From the NCBI GenBank assembly GCA_965231905.1, contig CBDDOO010000001.1, positions 1,259,015 through 1,323,014 on the forward strand: a stretch of DNA of 64,000 nt, given 5' to 3'. Numbering within the stretch: the stretch's first letter is position 1; every line of letters starts with the position of its first letter. Below are positions 34,271 to 42,491 of this stretch, piece after piece. The position numbers and the translations under genes are program-made. The notes under the pieces were generated by a model that was not told the DNA's origin, ran no database searches, and was given only the letters and a program-made list of their open reading frames with translations. Source of the DNA: G963663315 sp965231905 (GTDB taxonomy: Bacteria; Pseudomonadota; Gammaproteobacteria; Arenicellales; Poriferihabitantaceae).

Positions 34271-35206
34271 TCAAGGCATCCACTTGCGCCAGATATCTTC
34301 GTTTTGCGCAACCCATTCCTGGACGACTTCATCAATGTCTCTGCCGTCAACGTCAATGGCCAGGATCATTTTTGCCTGTTCGTTGTTGCTCAGGTTCATG
34401 TTCCCGATCAATTGCGCCGCTTCAGGATTGGCCGCCATGGAGGCGGGATTGCCATAGTTGTAGGTAACGTCTTCCGCCCAGCCGGTCGCTGGCCATTCTT
34501 CCGTGCTGTGCGGCGGCAGTTCAAGTGGAACCAGGTCCAGCGCCGCATGAATCCAGTGCGGAGTCCAGGCATACAACAGGAAGGGTTCTTTCCTCGCAAA
34601 GGCCGCCTGGGCTTCTGCCCATGCAGCGGTTTCCGTGCCCAGTTCAACCGCGACAAAATCCACTCCGAGCAAATCAAGCCGCTCCTGGTCGGAACACTCC
34701 CAAGCCGGTGTCGGACAGGCGATCAGTCGTCCCTTGTCACCGGTTTCAATGGTTGCGAAATGAGATTTGTACTTGTTCAACTGTTCCCAGGATTTAAGAT
34801 CAGGCGCCGTCTCGTCCACAAAATATCTCGGAACATAGTAGGTGGAAGTGCCGACAATTCCGGTCTCACCGAGGTAGGACACGGTTCCATCCCCGCCGAA
34901 CTCGGCCATAAACCGGTTTCTGGAAGGTGAATAGGAGGGCCAGCTTTCACACCCGAAATCAAGGTCCCCGACCGCCATGGCCTCATATACAGGCGCTCCG
35001 GAGGGCATCATGACACGTTTGACCTCATACCCCATTTCCTGTTCGAGAATGACTTCCAGAACCTTGCAGGTGACGGCTCCACCGGTCCAGTCGGCTATCG
35101 GCGCAGTCAGCTTTTTGTCTGCCGCGCCGGTAACCGCCGAGGCCGTCAGCAGTATCGCAACCGAACCGGCGGCTATCAGTTTTTCGGTTAATTTTAATTT
35201 TTTCAT
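34271..35206 (-). CDS. Glycine betaine/choline-type substrate-binding protein (OpuAC family)
   Basis: The 311-residue form from ATG 35206 has a signal peptide (MKKLK, then a hydrophobic stretch ending AVTGAA at about residues 23-28). The mature domain has many tryptophans (CESWPSYSP, YAWTPHWIH), consistent with an aromatic cage for a quaternary ammonium ligand. It is expected in the periplasm, delivering betaine, choline or proline betaine to the fused permease. A longer open frame to 35365 would precede the signal peptide and is unlikely. A 170-bp gap separates it from the permease. Confidence 0.9.
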   Translation of the reverse strand: MKKLKLTEKLIAAGSVAILLTASAVTGAADKKLTAPIADWTGGAVTCKVLEVILEQEMGYEVKRVMMPSGAPVYEAMAVGDLDFGCESWPSYSPSRNRFMAEFGGDGTVSYLGETGIVGTSTYYVPRYFVDETAPDLKSWEQLNKYKSHFATIETGDKGRLIACPTPAWECSDQERLDLLGVDFVAVELGTETAAWAEAQAAFARKEPFLLYAWTPHWIHAALDLVPLELPPHSTEEWPATGWAEDVTYNYGNPASMAANPEAAQLIGNMNLSNNEQAKMILAIDVDGRDIDEVVQEWVAQNEDIWRKWMP

Positions 35207-35347
35207 AGGTTTAATCCCGTTATCAGGTTTATCGGTATGCAACAAAACATACAGGCTGGGTGACACATTCGTATTACCCGGCGTTATTTTAGTAACTCGT
35301 GCAAGTTCTCCAACAATGGATTCTATGGAACAACCGGGGATTTTGTC

Positions 35348-35373
35348 AACAAAATCGCGGAACAAAATCGCGG
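35348..35373. repeat. Perfect 13-bp tandem duplication after the permease gene
   Basis: AACAAAATCGCGG occurs at 35348-35360 and 35361-35373, four bases beyond the permease TAA on the minus strand. Confidence 0.85.
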
Positions 35374-35376
35374 GAT

Positions 35377-37497
35377 TTAAACCCCAAGGGCCTTTCTTTG
35401 CGCCTGGGTCCAGGCCTGGCTCAGCCTGTCCAGTATGATTGCAAGCAGTACGATACCGATTCCGGCCGCGAGCCCCTTGCCGGTGTTGGCAATGTTCAGC
35501 GCGTGGAATACCTCGCGTCCAAGTCCGCCGCCGCCAATCAGCGGCGTGACCACCTGCATTGCGAGCGCCATCATGACTGCCTGGTTCAGCCCCAGCATGA
35601 CACTGGGCAGGGCCATCGGAAATTTTACTTTTTTCAGGGTCTGCAAACCGGTTCCGCCGAAGGAGGAAGACACTTCGGTATAGGTTGTCGGGATCCGGGA
35701 TAGCCCCAGGCTGGTCAGACGAATGACCGGGGGTAAGGCATAAATTACAGTTGCGATCACGGCGGATACAATGTTGCCGCCGAAAAACATCAGTACCGGT
35801 ATCAGATATACAAAGCTCGGCAGTGTTTGCATGGTATCGAGTACAGGGCGCAGCGCCATGTCGAATTTCCTGCTGTAGGCGGATGCCACACCGAGAGGCA
35901 GGCCAACCACAAAACAGATGAAAACCGAGACCAGGGTCGAAGACAGTGTGAGCATCGCCTCAGCCCACAAGTCACAAGCGCCGATAAACAGCAACAAGGC
36001 AATGATGGCAATGGCAAAATTGCGGCCTGCCGAAACCCAGCCGATCATACCGATGCCGGTCATCGTGACGTACCAGGGCAATTCGGTAAGGTAGATGTCA
36101 AGCGGGTGGAGCAGATAGAGGTAGACAAAGGCCCTCAACCCCTTGGTGAACGCGATAAAGCCGGGATGAATCGTCAGCCAGCCAATCGCTTCATCGACCG
36201 GTTTCCTGAAAGAAAAATTCCACGATTCCGGATAGCTTCCGAAGCCGGACCCCAGGCTGTCAAAAAACAGGACGCCGGCCAGGATCAGTATACTGGCGAA
36301 TAAAAAGACATGGCCGGTTATGAATTTCCGGATCCGGACGCCGTGATTCCGGTTTGCGCTGACCGTACCGAGGATCGCCCCCAGTATAATCGCGATCCGG
36401 TTTATGACAAGGCGCATCCCCCGCGAAACAAAATTCCACGGCGCGGCAATGATTCTTTCAATCGCCATCGCCGCGGGATAGATATCCCAGGTCTGGGGAA
36501 GTAACCGGAAAGGAATTGTGTTGGCGGCCACAGGGGCGGTGCGGGGACGACTCAATGCCAGGCTCAGACGATCCAGAATAATGGCCATGAACACGATACA
36601 CAGTCCGCCTTCCAGAGACCAGCCGACGCGCAATTTATAAATGGCTCTCCAGACCTCACTGCCGAGACCTTCCGCGCCTATGAAAGTAGCGAGCACAACC
36701 AGCGCGAGGGCCATCATGATGGTCTGGTTGACGCCCAGCATGATGCTCGGCATGGCCATCGGTATCTGCACCTTGACCAGGGTTTGCATGCGCGTCGAGC
36801 CGAACGAATGGGCCGCCTCCAGCGTGTCGGAAGAAATCTGGCGAATGCCGAGATTGGTCAGGCGGATTACCGGCGGCAGGGCATAAATCATGGTCGCCAT
36901 GATGGCGGGAGGACCACCGATGCCAAAGAAGAAAACAGCCGGCAACAGATAAACGAAAGCCGGCATGGTCTGCATCGTGTCCAGGACCGGTCTCAGAATG
37001 CTTTCGAAGCGGTTACTTTGCGAACACAGGATCCCCAGAAGCACGCCGACAACCACGGAAAGAATCACTGAAATACCCATCAGGGCCAGGGTTTGCATCG
37101 TAACTTCCCACATGCCGACGCCGGCCCAGAACACGACCCCGGCCATCGTGAGTAAAACCAGCGGCAGTCCGCCGAAATATAATGCCGGCAGGGCCAGCAG
37201 CAGCAGTATGAACAGCCAGGGAGCGTCAACCAGGAAGCCCTCCACGACATCCAGTGATACTCCAACTCCATTTGCGATGGCGCGGGTAAACCATCGGAAG
37301 TGTTGTCTCAGCCAGTCTTCGGCTTGATTGACCCAGTCTGCGAACTGGAACGGGCCGGAGATGGCGATTGGCAACGCCGATACTTCCGAAAGACTGCGAA
37401 CAATCATCACAGAGGCGATAAAGCCAATGATCGAAGCGGCAATAACCCGGTTACGACGCAATTTTTTATCGAATGTGAAGGGGTGGGCGCCCGGCAT
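35377..37497 (-). CDS. Fused tandem permease of a betaine-type ABC transporter (two ProW-like domains)
   Basis: Two homologous permease domains lie in one chain (706 residues from ATG 37497). Each has an EAA loop: EAAHSFGSTRMQTLVKVQIP in the first and EVSSSFGGTGLQTLKKVKFP in the second. Each is preceded by PVLDTMQT and YALPPVIRLT segments. ProW-type permeases normally form homodimers, so this fusion supplies both halves. Start choice is uncertain: ATG 37497 directly precedes the basic stretch and first membrane helix; ATGs at 37602 and 37683 extend into the rpsP promoter region and none has a good ribosome site. Confidence 0.88.
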   Translation of the reverse strand: MPGAHPFTFDKKLRRNRVIAASIIGFIASVMIVRSLSEVSALPIAISGPFQFADWVNQAEDWLRQHFRWFTRAIANGVGVSLDVVEGFLVDAPWLFILLLLALPALYFGGLPLVLLTMAGVVFWAGVGMWEVTMQTLALMGISVILSVVVGVLLGILCSQSNRFESILRPVLDTMQTMPAFVYLLPAVFFFGIGGPPAIMATMIYALPPVIRLTNLGIRQISSDTLEAAHSFGSTRMQTLVKVQIPMAMPSIMLGVNQTIMMALALVVLATFIGAEGLGSEVWRAIYKLRVGWSLEGGLCIVFMAIILDRLSLALSRPRTAPVAANTIPFRLLPQTWDIYPAAMAIERIIAAPWNFVSRGMRLVINRIAIILGAILGTVSANRNHGVRIRKFITGHVFLFASILILAGVLFFDSLGSGFGSYPESWNFSFRKPVDEAIGWLTIHPGFIAFTKGLRAFVYLYLLHPLDIYLTELPWYVTMTGIGMIGWVSAGRNFAIAIIALLLFIGACDLWAEAMLTLSSTLVSVFICFVVGLPLGVASAYSRKFDMALRPVLDTMQTLPSFVYLIPVLMFFGGNIVSAVIATVIYALPPVIRLTSLGLSRIPTTYTEVSSSFGGTGLQTLKKVKFPMALPSVMLGLNQAVMMALAMQVVTPLIGGGGLGREVFHALNIANTGKGLAAGIGIVLLAIILDRLSQAWTQAQRKALGV

Positions 37498-37573
37498 CAA
37501 TGTTTTGTGAAAAATTCTGGTCAGGTCAGGGATTAGATGGATGGTAAGGGTATCATATCTTGAAGTACAGGCG

Positions 37574-37591
37574 CTTTCCCCGCGGGAAAAG
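37574..37591. promoter_or_regulatory. Near-perfect 18-bp dyad, possible operator
   Basis: CTTTCCCCGCGGGAAAAG reads almost the same on both strands around CCGCGG (one mismatch pair). It sits between the betaine permease start (37497) and the divergent rpsP promoter, a place suited to an operator. No regulator is identified. Confidence 0.35.
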
Positions 37592-37615
37592 TATTTCTTC
37601 ATGCAACGGGTTTTG

Positions 37616-37624
37616 TGGTAGAAT
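37616..37624 (+). promoter_or_regulatory. rpsP: Extended -10 promoter of the rpsP operon
   Basis: TGGTAGAAT contains the extended -10 TG followed after one base by TAGAAT (37619-37624, 5 of 6 matches). The -35 (TCTTCA, 37596-37601) is poor, as is usual with extended -10 promoters. It lies 65 bp before the rpsP ATG. Confidence 0.45.
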
Positions 37625-37688
37625 CCGTCCCCTTTAATGGCAGTCCGTTTAACAACGGCATCATTCCAGCACAGAACAGGCATATTTC

Positions 37689-37931
37689 ATGGTAGTAATT
37701 CGCTTATCACGGGGCGGCTCGAAGAAACGCCCCTTTTATTCGATTCTGGTTGCGGACCAGAGACGGTCTGCCCGTGGACGATTTATCGAAAGAATTGGTT
37801 TCTTCAACCCGGTGGCGCAGGGCAAGGAGGAAAAACTGAATCTCAACAGAGAAAGGCTCGAACACTGGTTGGGGACAGGCGCCCAGATGAGTGACCGGGT
37901 AAAACAACTGTACATGAAGGCCAAATCGTAA
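37689..37931 (+). CDS. rpsP: 30S ribosomal protein S16
   Basis: The 80-residue protein begins with the typical VVIRLSRGGSKKRPFY and continues SARGRFIERIGFFNP. It helps fold the 5' domain of 16S rRNA. It opens the conserved rpsP-rimM-trmD-rplS operon, all present here in order. Confidence 0.98.
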   Translation: MVVIRLSRGGSKKRPFYSILVADQRRSARGRFIERIGFFNPVAQGKEEKLNLNRERLEHWLGTGAQMSDRVKQLYMKAKS

Positions 37932-38020
37932 GGCTGTGGCCCGCTCGTTTTGTCGGACCGCCCGCACCGGGACCGGCCATCCGGTTTGAAGTGGACTGGC
38001 AGATACAGCGCCCTGACTGA

Positions 38021-38548
38021 ATGACCGGCAATAAACCGGATTCCCTGGTTGTCGTTCTGGGGGCAATCGGGGGTCACCATGGGGTCAGGGGCGGACTGAA
38101 AGTCCGCTCCCATACCCGGCCAGTGGAACAGATTTTTGAATATCCGGTGTGGAAGGTCAGCAGGTCGGGAGGCCCCGACTGGGAAACGGTGGAAGTTTGC
38201 GCTTTCAGGAAAACCGGCAAGTATCTGGTTGTTCAACTGCATGGTTATCCTGACAGGGAAGCCGCGCAAGATCTCATTGGTTGCCAAATTGCGGTTGACC
38301 GGTCATGGCTTGAGGTTTTGGGAAACGGTGAGTTTTACTGGATGGACCTGATCGGTCTGCAAGTGGTGAACCGGCAGAATATCGAACTGGGCAAGCTGAC
38401 CGGCATGCTGGAGACCGGCGCCAACGATGTGGCGGTGGTGACTTCCGGTGACTGCGCCGAAAGGTTGCTGCCCTGGGAGCCCCGGGTGATCAGCAAGGTT
38501 GATCTTGAAGCCGGGATACTCACCGTAGACTGGGACGAGAGTTATTGA
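38021..38548 (+). CDS. rimM: Ribosome maturation factor RimM
   Basis: The 175-residue protein has the N-terminal VLGAIGGHHGVRGGLKVRS motif and a C-terminal PRC-barrel (about residues 100-170, FYWMDLIGLQV). It assists assembly of the 30S head around S19. Its stop lies inside an 18-bp tandem repeat (38535-38570). Confidence 0.96.
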   Translation: MTGNKPDSLVVVLGAIGGHHGVRGGLKVRSHTRPVEQIFEYPVWKVSRSGGPDWETVEVCAFRKTGKYLVVQLHGYPDREAAQDLIGCQIAVDRSWLEVLGNGEFYWMDLIGLQVVNRQNIELGKLTGMLETGANDVAVVTSGDCAERLLPWEPRVISKVDLEAGILTVDWDESY

Positions 38549-38570
38549 GACCGCGAGAGTTGTTGAGACC
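38535..38570. repeat. 18-bp tandem repeat across the rimM stop
   Basis: ACGAGAGTTATTGAGACC (38535-38552) and GCGAGAGTTGTTGAGACC (38553-38570) differ at two positions and span the end of rimM. Confidence 0.8.
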
Positions 38571-38584
38571 AGGTTGCGGATACA

Positions 38585-39337
38585 TTGGAAATAAGTGTAA
38601 TCACCATATTCCCGGATATGTGCAATTCGATTGCCAATTACGGGATCATCCGCCAGGCGGCTTTGGCGGGCGCGTTGAAATTCGATTCGCTGGACCCCCG
38701 CGCTTTTGCCAGGGTTCCGCACAGGTCGGTCGATGACCGTCCTTATGGCGGTGGTCCGGGTATGGTGATGAAACCGGCGCCATTGGCGGCCTGTATAGAC
38801 GCGGCAAGGGCATCGAGGCCGGGGCCGGTAGTGTATCTGTCACCCCAGGGCGAGTTGTTGAACCAGCCCATGGTGAATGAACTGGCGACATTGCCTGGCT
38901 TGATTTTACTGGCCGGTCGTTATGAGGGTATTGATGAAAGAATTGTTGAAAGCCGTGTGGAACGTGAGATCTCAATCGGAGATTATGTTCTGGCGGGAGG
39001 AGAACTCGCGGCCATGGTCATTGTCGAGGCAATCGCCCGATTGTTGCCAGGGGTATTGGGTAATCAGATGTCTGCAAAACAGGATTCGTTTTCCAACGGT
39101 CTGCTTGATTGTCCGCACTTTACAAGGCCTGAACGCTTCGAAGGCCAGGGCGTGCCGCCGGTGCTTTTGAGCGGTGACCATGAGAAAATACGGCAGTGGC
39201 GCCTGACTCAGGCGCTTGTCAGAACGGGTGAACGTCGCCCGGATTTGATTGCGGATCTGATCCCGGATCAACTCCGGCTGAATGACGAGCAGGTTGAATT
39301 ATTGAATGCTTACCAATTGGAACAAGAAGATGACTAA
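38585..39337 (+). CDS. trmD: tRNA (guanine-N1-)-methyltransferase
   Basis: The 250-residue SPOUT enzyme starts at a TTG (ISVITIFPDM follows directly). The trefoil-knot segments LLAGRYEGIDERIVE and EISIGDYVLAGGELAAM bind SAM. It methylates G37 of tRNAs and prevents +1 frameshifting. Its last codons overlap the rplS start by 8 bp. Confidence 0.97.
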   Translation: MEISVITIFPDMCNSIANYGIIRQAALAGALKFDSLDPRAFARVPHRSVDDRPYGGGPGMVMKPAPLAACIDAARASRPGPVVYLSPQGELLNQPMVNELATLPGLILLAGRYEGIDERIVESRVEREISIGDYVLAGGELAAMVIVEAIARLLPGVLGNQMSAKQDSFSNGLLDCPHFTRPERFEGQGVPPVLLSGDHEKIRQWRLTQALVRTGERRPDLIADLIPDQLRLNDEQVELLNAYQLEQEDD

Positions 39338-39680
39338 TATTATTGATCAACTCGAAGCCGAACAACTGAAGGACGGGATTCCGCATTTTGGCGCCGGTGA
39401 CCGGGTCCGGGTTCAGGTCCGCGTCAAGGAAGGCAACCGGGAACGCCTGCAGGCTTATGAGGGCGTGGTTATCGCGAAGAAAAACCGGGGGCTGAACTCT
39501 TCGTTTACCGTGCGTAAAGTGGCGAGTGGAGAAGGGGTGGAACGGGTTTTTCAAACCCATAGCCCGCTGATCGCGGATATCCAGGTCGTTCGTCGCGGCG
39601 ACGTGAGACGCGCCAAACTTTACTACCTTCGTCAGCGTTCAGGGAAGTCAGCGCGAATCAAGGAAAAAGTCAGGCATTGA
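39330..39680 (+). CDS. rplS: 50S ribosomal protein L19
   Basis: The 116-residue protein has the family's GDRVRVQVRVKEGNRERLQAYEG-like core and the C-terminal VRRGDVRRAKLYYLRQRSGK. ATG 39330 overlaps the trmD end by 8 bp and gives the expected N-terminus (TNIIDQLEAEQ). It sits at the 30S-50S interface. Confidence 0.98.
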   Translation: MTNIIDQLEAEQLKDGIPHFGAGDRVRVQVRVKEGNRERLQAYEGVVIAKKNRGLNSSFTVRKVASGEGVERVFQTHSPLIADIQVVRRGDVRRAKLYYLRQRSGKSARIKEKVRH

Positions 39681-39704
39681 CCCGGATTCCGACACCAGGA
39701 AGCC

Positions 39705-41540
39705 GTGATAAAACGGGCTTTAGTATTTGTTCCTTTATTGGTCGGTTGCGTCAGTCTGTTCCCGGTTGAGCCGGCCATGGCCCGGCCGAATCCGGTAGAC
39801 GGAAAGGCTGGCAACGTAATCGCTGATGGAGACCTGGACAGGGTGCATACCCTGATCAGGGCAAATGTGCTGGAACTGGCCCGCTCCATACTTGAAACCG
39901 AAGGGCCGCCCACTCTGCCGACTCAGGCCTGGTTCAACTGGGAACGTCAACTGTGGGCCGTCTATCGAGCGACCGGGCGCTGGGAGCGGCTACTGAAAAG
40001 GGTTCAGCAGATACCCGCCGCGTTTCCGGACCGAATTCTTTATCAGGCGGATATCCAGGCTATCCATGCGTATACTGAACTGGGCCAGGGAGCGCAGGCC
40101 AGGGTTCTGTTGCGCGAACACCTGTTGTCAACCAGTCTCAACGATCGGGAAAGCAGGAAGCTTCGTGAATTACTGATTAAAAGCTATCTGGTCGATGATT
40201 CCCTGAACGACGCGCACATTGCGATGCGTTATTATCAATCCGATTTTCGGTCCCGGGAACAGGACTGGCTGTTGTTGAGCGCCGGAGTTCACCTGCAACT
40301 GAATGATCCGGACAGCGCCGTGAATATTCTGGCGCCCCTGGATCAACCCTCTGCCAGGCTATTGCGTATCTATGCCAGACTGCAAAACAATACGATAACT
40401 CCGGCCCAGGCGGTTGCGAAAATCAACAGTCTGAATGAAAACATGGAGGCCTCGGGACAAACCTCATTGCCGCCCTGGCAGATTCTGGCGGTAAGGGCAT
40501 ACGCCGGATTGCTCAGCGATACTCCACAATCAGCCCTGGTTGATCTCGAGCGATATCTGGTTGCGGCAGGGCAGTCGCTGACCAGGATTGATCGCTCTTA
40601 TCCGGGGTTCGGGGTGACAGACCTGTTGAATGCCTATCGCAGAGTCGCGCTGAACGAAACCAATCGTCTGGGTTTGCTTCTGGGTGAATCAACCAGCCTT
40701 ATGATTCATGGCCTGCAACTGCCACTGGAGGCGCAATCCGTCCGTAAAGCCATTTTCGGCTATCTGCTGCAAGGCAAAAACGGACCGGCGATGAAACGGC
40801 AATTAAATGACCTGTTCGTCACTGCGTTAATGGAATCGGATCAACTGGAAGTCATTCCTTATCTGTATGGCGACGACAAGCCTTTCGGCAAGCTGGACCT
40901 GAGCGGCAATGTCGGGCTGGTTCTTTCAAACCGCGCTCTTGAAATGGGCAATATTGAATTGACCGCGCAAATCAACGACAGCATTTCAGTGATTCCCCAG
41001 GGTATGGGCCGTTTGCGATGGCTGTTGCATGTCGCGCGGATTTCAATTATCGCCGGCCAGTATGAACAGGGCGCGCAGGAATTGATGGAATGGGTTCACG
41101 CTCACGACCATTTGACCGCGGAACAGGCGGACCAGGTACTGCAACCTGTTTTTGACTTGCAGGAAGTCAATCAGCACACGATGGCGCTGGAGTTGCTGAA
41201 TGAAATCAGCAACCGGGTAGTGAGTCGCAGACATATCCGGGAAATCGCATATTGGAAGGCAGAATCCTTTCAGGCTATGCGGCAATTCGTTCGCGCCGCG
41301 GATTATTACCTGTTCTCGGCAATGCAAAAAGACGGTGGCTGGGACCAGTGGGGAGCGGCGGCCCGCTATCGGGCCGCGGAATCATTACAATCCGCAAACC
41401 TGGTTACCGACGCCAGAGTGTTGTTCAAAGACCTGCTGGCGCGCGCCTCCGATGACCGGCGCCGGGCTCAACTGAAACAGAAGCTCCAGCAACTCTGGCT
41501 ACAGGAATCGAGGCCTGACGCCGTTGAAATCACGCCATAA
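39705..41540 (+). CDS. Exported TPR-type repeat protein of unknown function
   Basis: I do not recognise this 611-residue protein by name. A GTG start gives a signal peptide with two possible processing sites: a lipobox-like LVGC (Cys15) or AMA before RPN near residue 26. The rest is almost entirely helical, with degenerate tetratricopeptide-like pairs (for example DAHIAMRYYQSDFRSREQDW, and SLQSANLVTDARVLFKDLLAR at the end). It probably works in the periplasm or at the outer membrane as a scaffold. It sits 24 bp after rplS and overlaps the xerD start, so it may be co-transcribed. Confidence 0.75.
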   Translation: MIKRALVFVPLLVGCVSLFPVEPAMARPNPVDGKAGNVIADGDLDRVHTLIRANVLELARSILETEGPPTLPTQAWFNWERQLWAVYRATGRWERLLKRVQQIPAAFPDRILYQADIQAIHAYTELGQGAQARVLLREHLLSTSLNDRESRKLRELLIKSYLVDDSLNDAHIAMRYYQSDFRSREQDWLLLSAGVHLQLNDPDSAVNILAPLDQPSARLLRIYARLQNNTITPAQAVAKINSLNENMEASGQTSLPPWQILAVRAYAGLLSDTPQSALVDLERYLVAAGQSLTRIDRSYPGFGVTDLLNAYRRVALNETNRLGLLLGESTSLMIHGLQLPLEAQSVRKAIFGYLLQGKNGPAMKRQLNDLFVTALMESDQLEVIPYLYGDDKPFGKLDLSGNVGLVLSNRALEMGNIELTAQINDSISVIPQGMGRLRWLLHVARISIIAGQYEQGAQELMEWVHAHDHLTAEQADQVLQPVFDLQEVNQHTMALELLNEISNRVVSRRHIREIAYWKAESFQAMRQFVRAADYYLFSAMQKDGGWDQWGAAARYRAAESLQSANLVTDARVLFKDLLARASDDRRRAQLKQKLQQLWLQESRPDAVEITP

Positions 41541-42471
41541 AAATTCACGAGCGCCCGCGGACCGGGAAAAGCCGGAGCCCGCCTGGCAGACCCTGGCGAC
41601 TCAATTCCTGGACACAACCTGGATGGAGTCAGGATTGAGTGACAACACGCTGAGCGCTTATCGTACGGATCTTTTGTTGTTTTTTGAATGGCTGGCGGCA
41701 AGGCGGCTGTCACCGGAAAACCCGGGAGTCGAAAGCATTGCCGACTATCTTGATTTCCGGGCAGGTCAAGCCTCGAACCGTAGCGCCGTGCGCTCCTTAT
41801 CAACCTTAAAATGTTTCTACAACTATTTGATTAGTCAGTCATTGATTGACTACGATCCTTGCGCGAATGTGGTTGCTCCGGCGATCATGAAATCATTGCC
41901 AAAACCCATCTCCCAGGAAGCGGTCGGGCTTTTGATCAACGCGCCGGATGTGAGTACCCGCTTTGGCTTGCGGGACCGGGCCATGATCGAAACCCTGTAC
42001 GCCACAGGGATACGGGTATCAGAGTTGACCGGATTGCTGGTGGACCAGGTTGATTTCACCGTCGGTGTCTGCCGGGTGGTCGGGAAAGGCGACAAGGAAC
42101 GGCTGGTTCCCCTGGGTGACCCTGCGAATAACTGGATTTCGAGATACATGAATGAGTCGAGGGCGGACATTCTGGGTGACAGGCAAGATCCGGCCTTATT
42201 CCTGAGCAGTCGGGGAAAGGCGATGAGCCGCCAGGGATTCTGGCAGAATCTAAAGCGTTACGCCTTGTCAAGCGGCCTCGGAAATGCCATTTCTCCGCAT
42301 ACATTGCGGCATGCTTTCGCCACTCATTTGCTGGATAATGGCGCTGATCTGCGCAGTGTTCAAATGTTCCTCGGGCATTCGAGTTTATCCACTACCCAGA
42401 TTTATACCCTGGTCACCACGACACGATTGAAAAATATTCATCGACAGCATCACCCCAGAGGCCGGTCCTGA
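41524..42471 (+). CDS. xerD: Tyrosine recombinase XerD
   Basis: The 315-residue enzyme has an N-terminal SAM-like core-binding domain and the full catalytic set R164 (TGIRVSEL), K188 (GKGDKER), H259 and R262 (HTLRHAFATH), H285 (LGHSSL) and Y294 (TTQIYT). The ending HRQHHPRGRS is typical of XerD rather than XerC. It resolves chromosome dimers at dif with XerC. The TTG start at 41524 overlaps the TPR gene by 17 bp; ATG 41623 would cut the first helix. Confidence 0.93.
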   Translation: MKSRHKNSRAPADREKPEPAWQTLATQFLDTTWMESGLSDNTLSAYRTDLLLFFEWLAARRLSPENPGVESIADYLDFRAGQASNRSAVRSLSTLKCFYNYLISQSLIDYDPCANVVAPAIMKSLPKPISQEAVGLLINAPDVSTRFGLRDRAMIETLYATGIRVSELTGLLVDQVDFTVGVCRVVGKGDKERLVPLGDPANNWISRYMNESRADILGDRQDPALFLSSRGKAMSRQGFWQNLKRYALSSGLGNAISPHTLRHAFATHLLDNGADLRSVQMFLGHSSLSTTQIYTLVTTTRLKNIHRQHHPRGRS

Positions 42472-42491
42472 AATCATAAGGCGGATTTACA

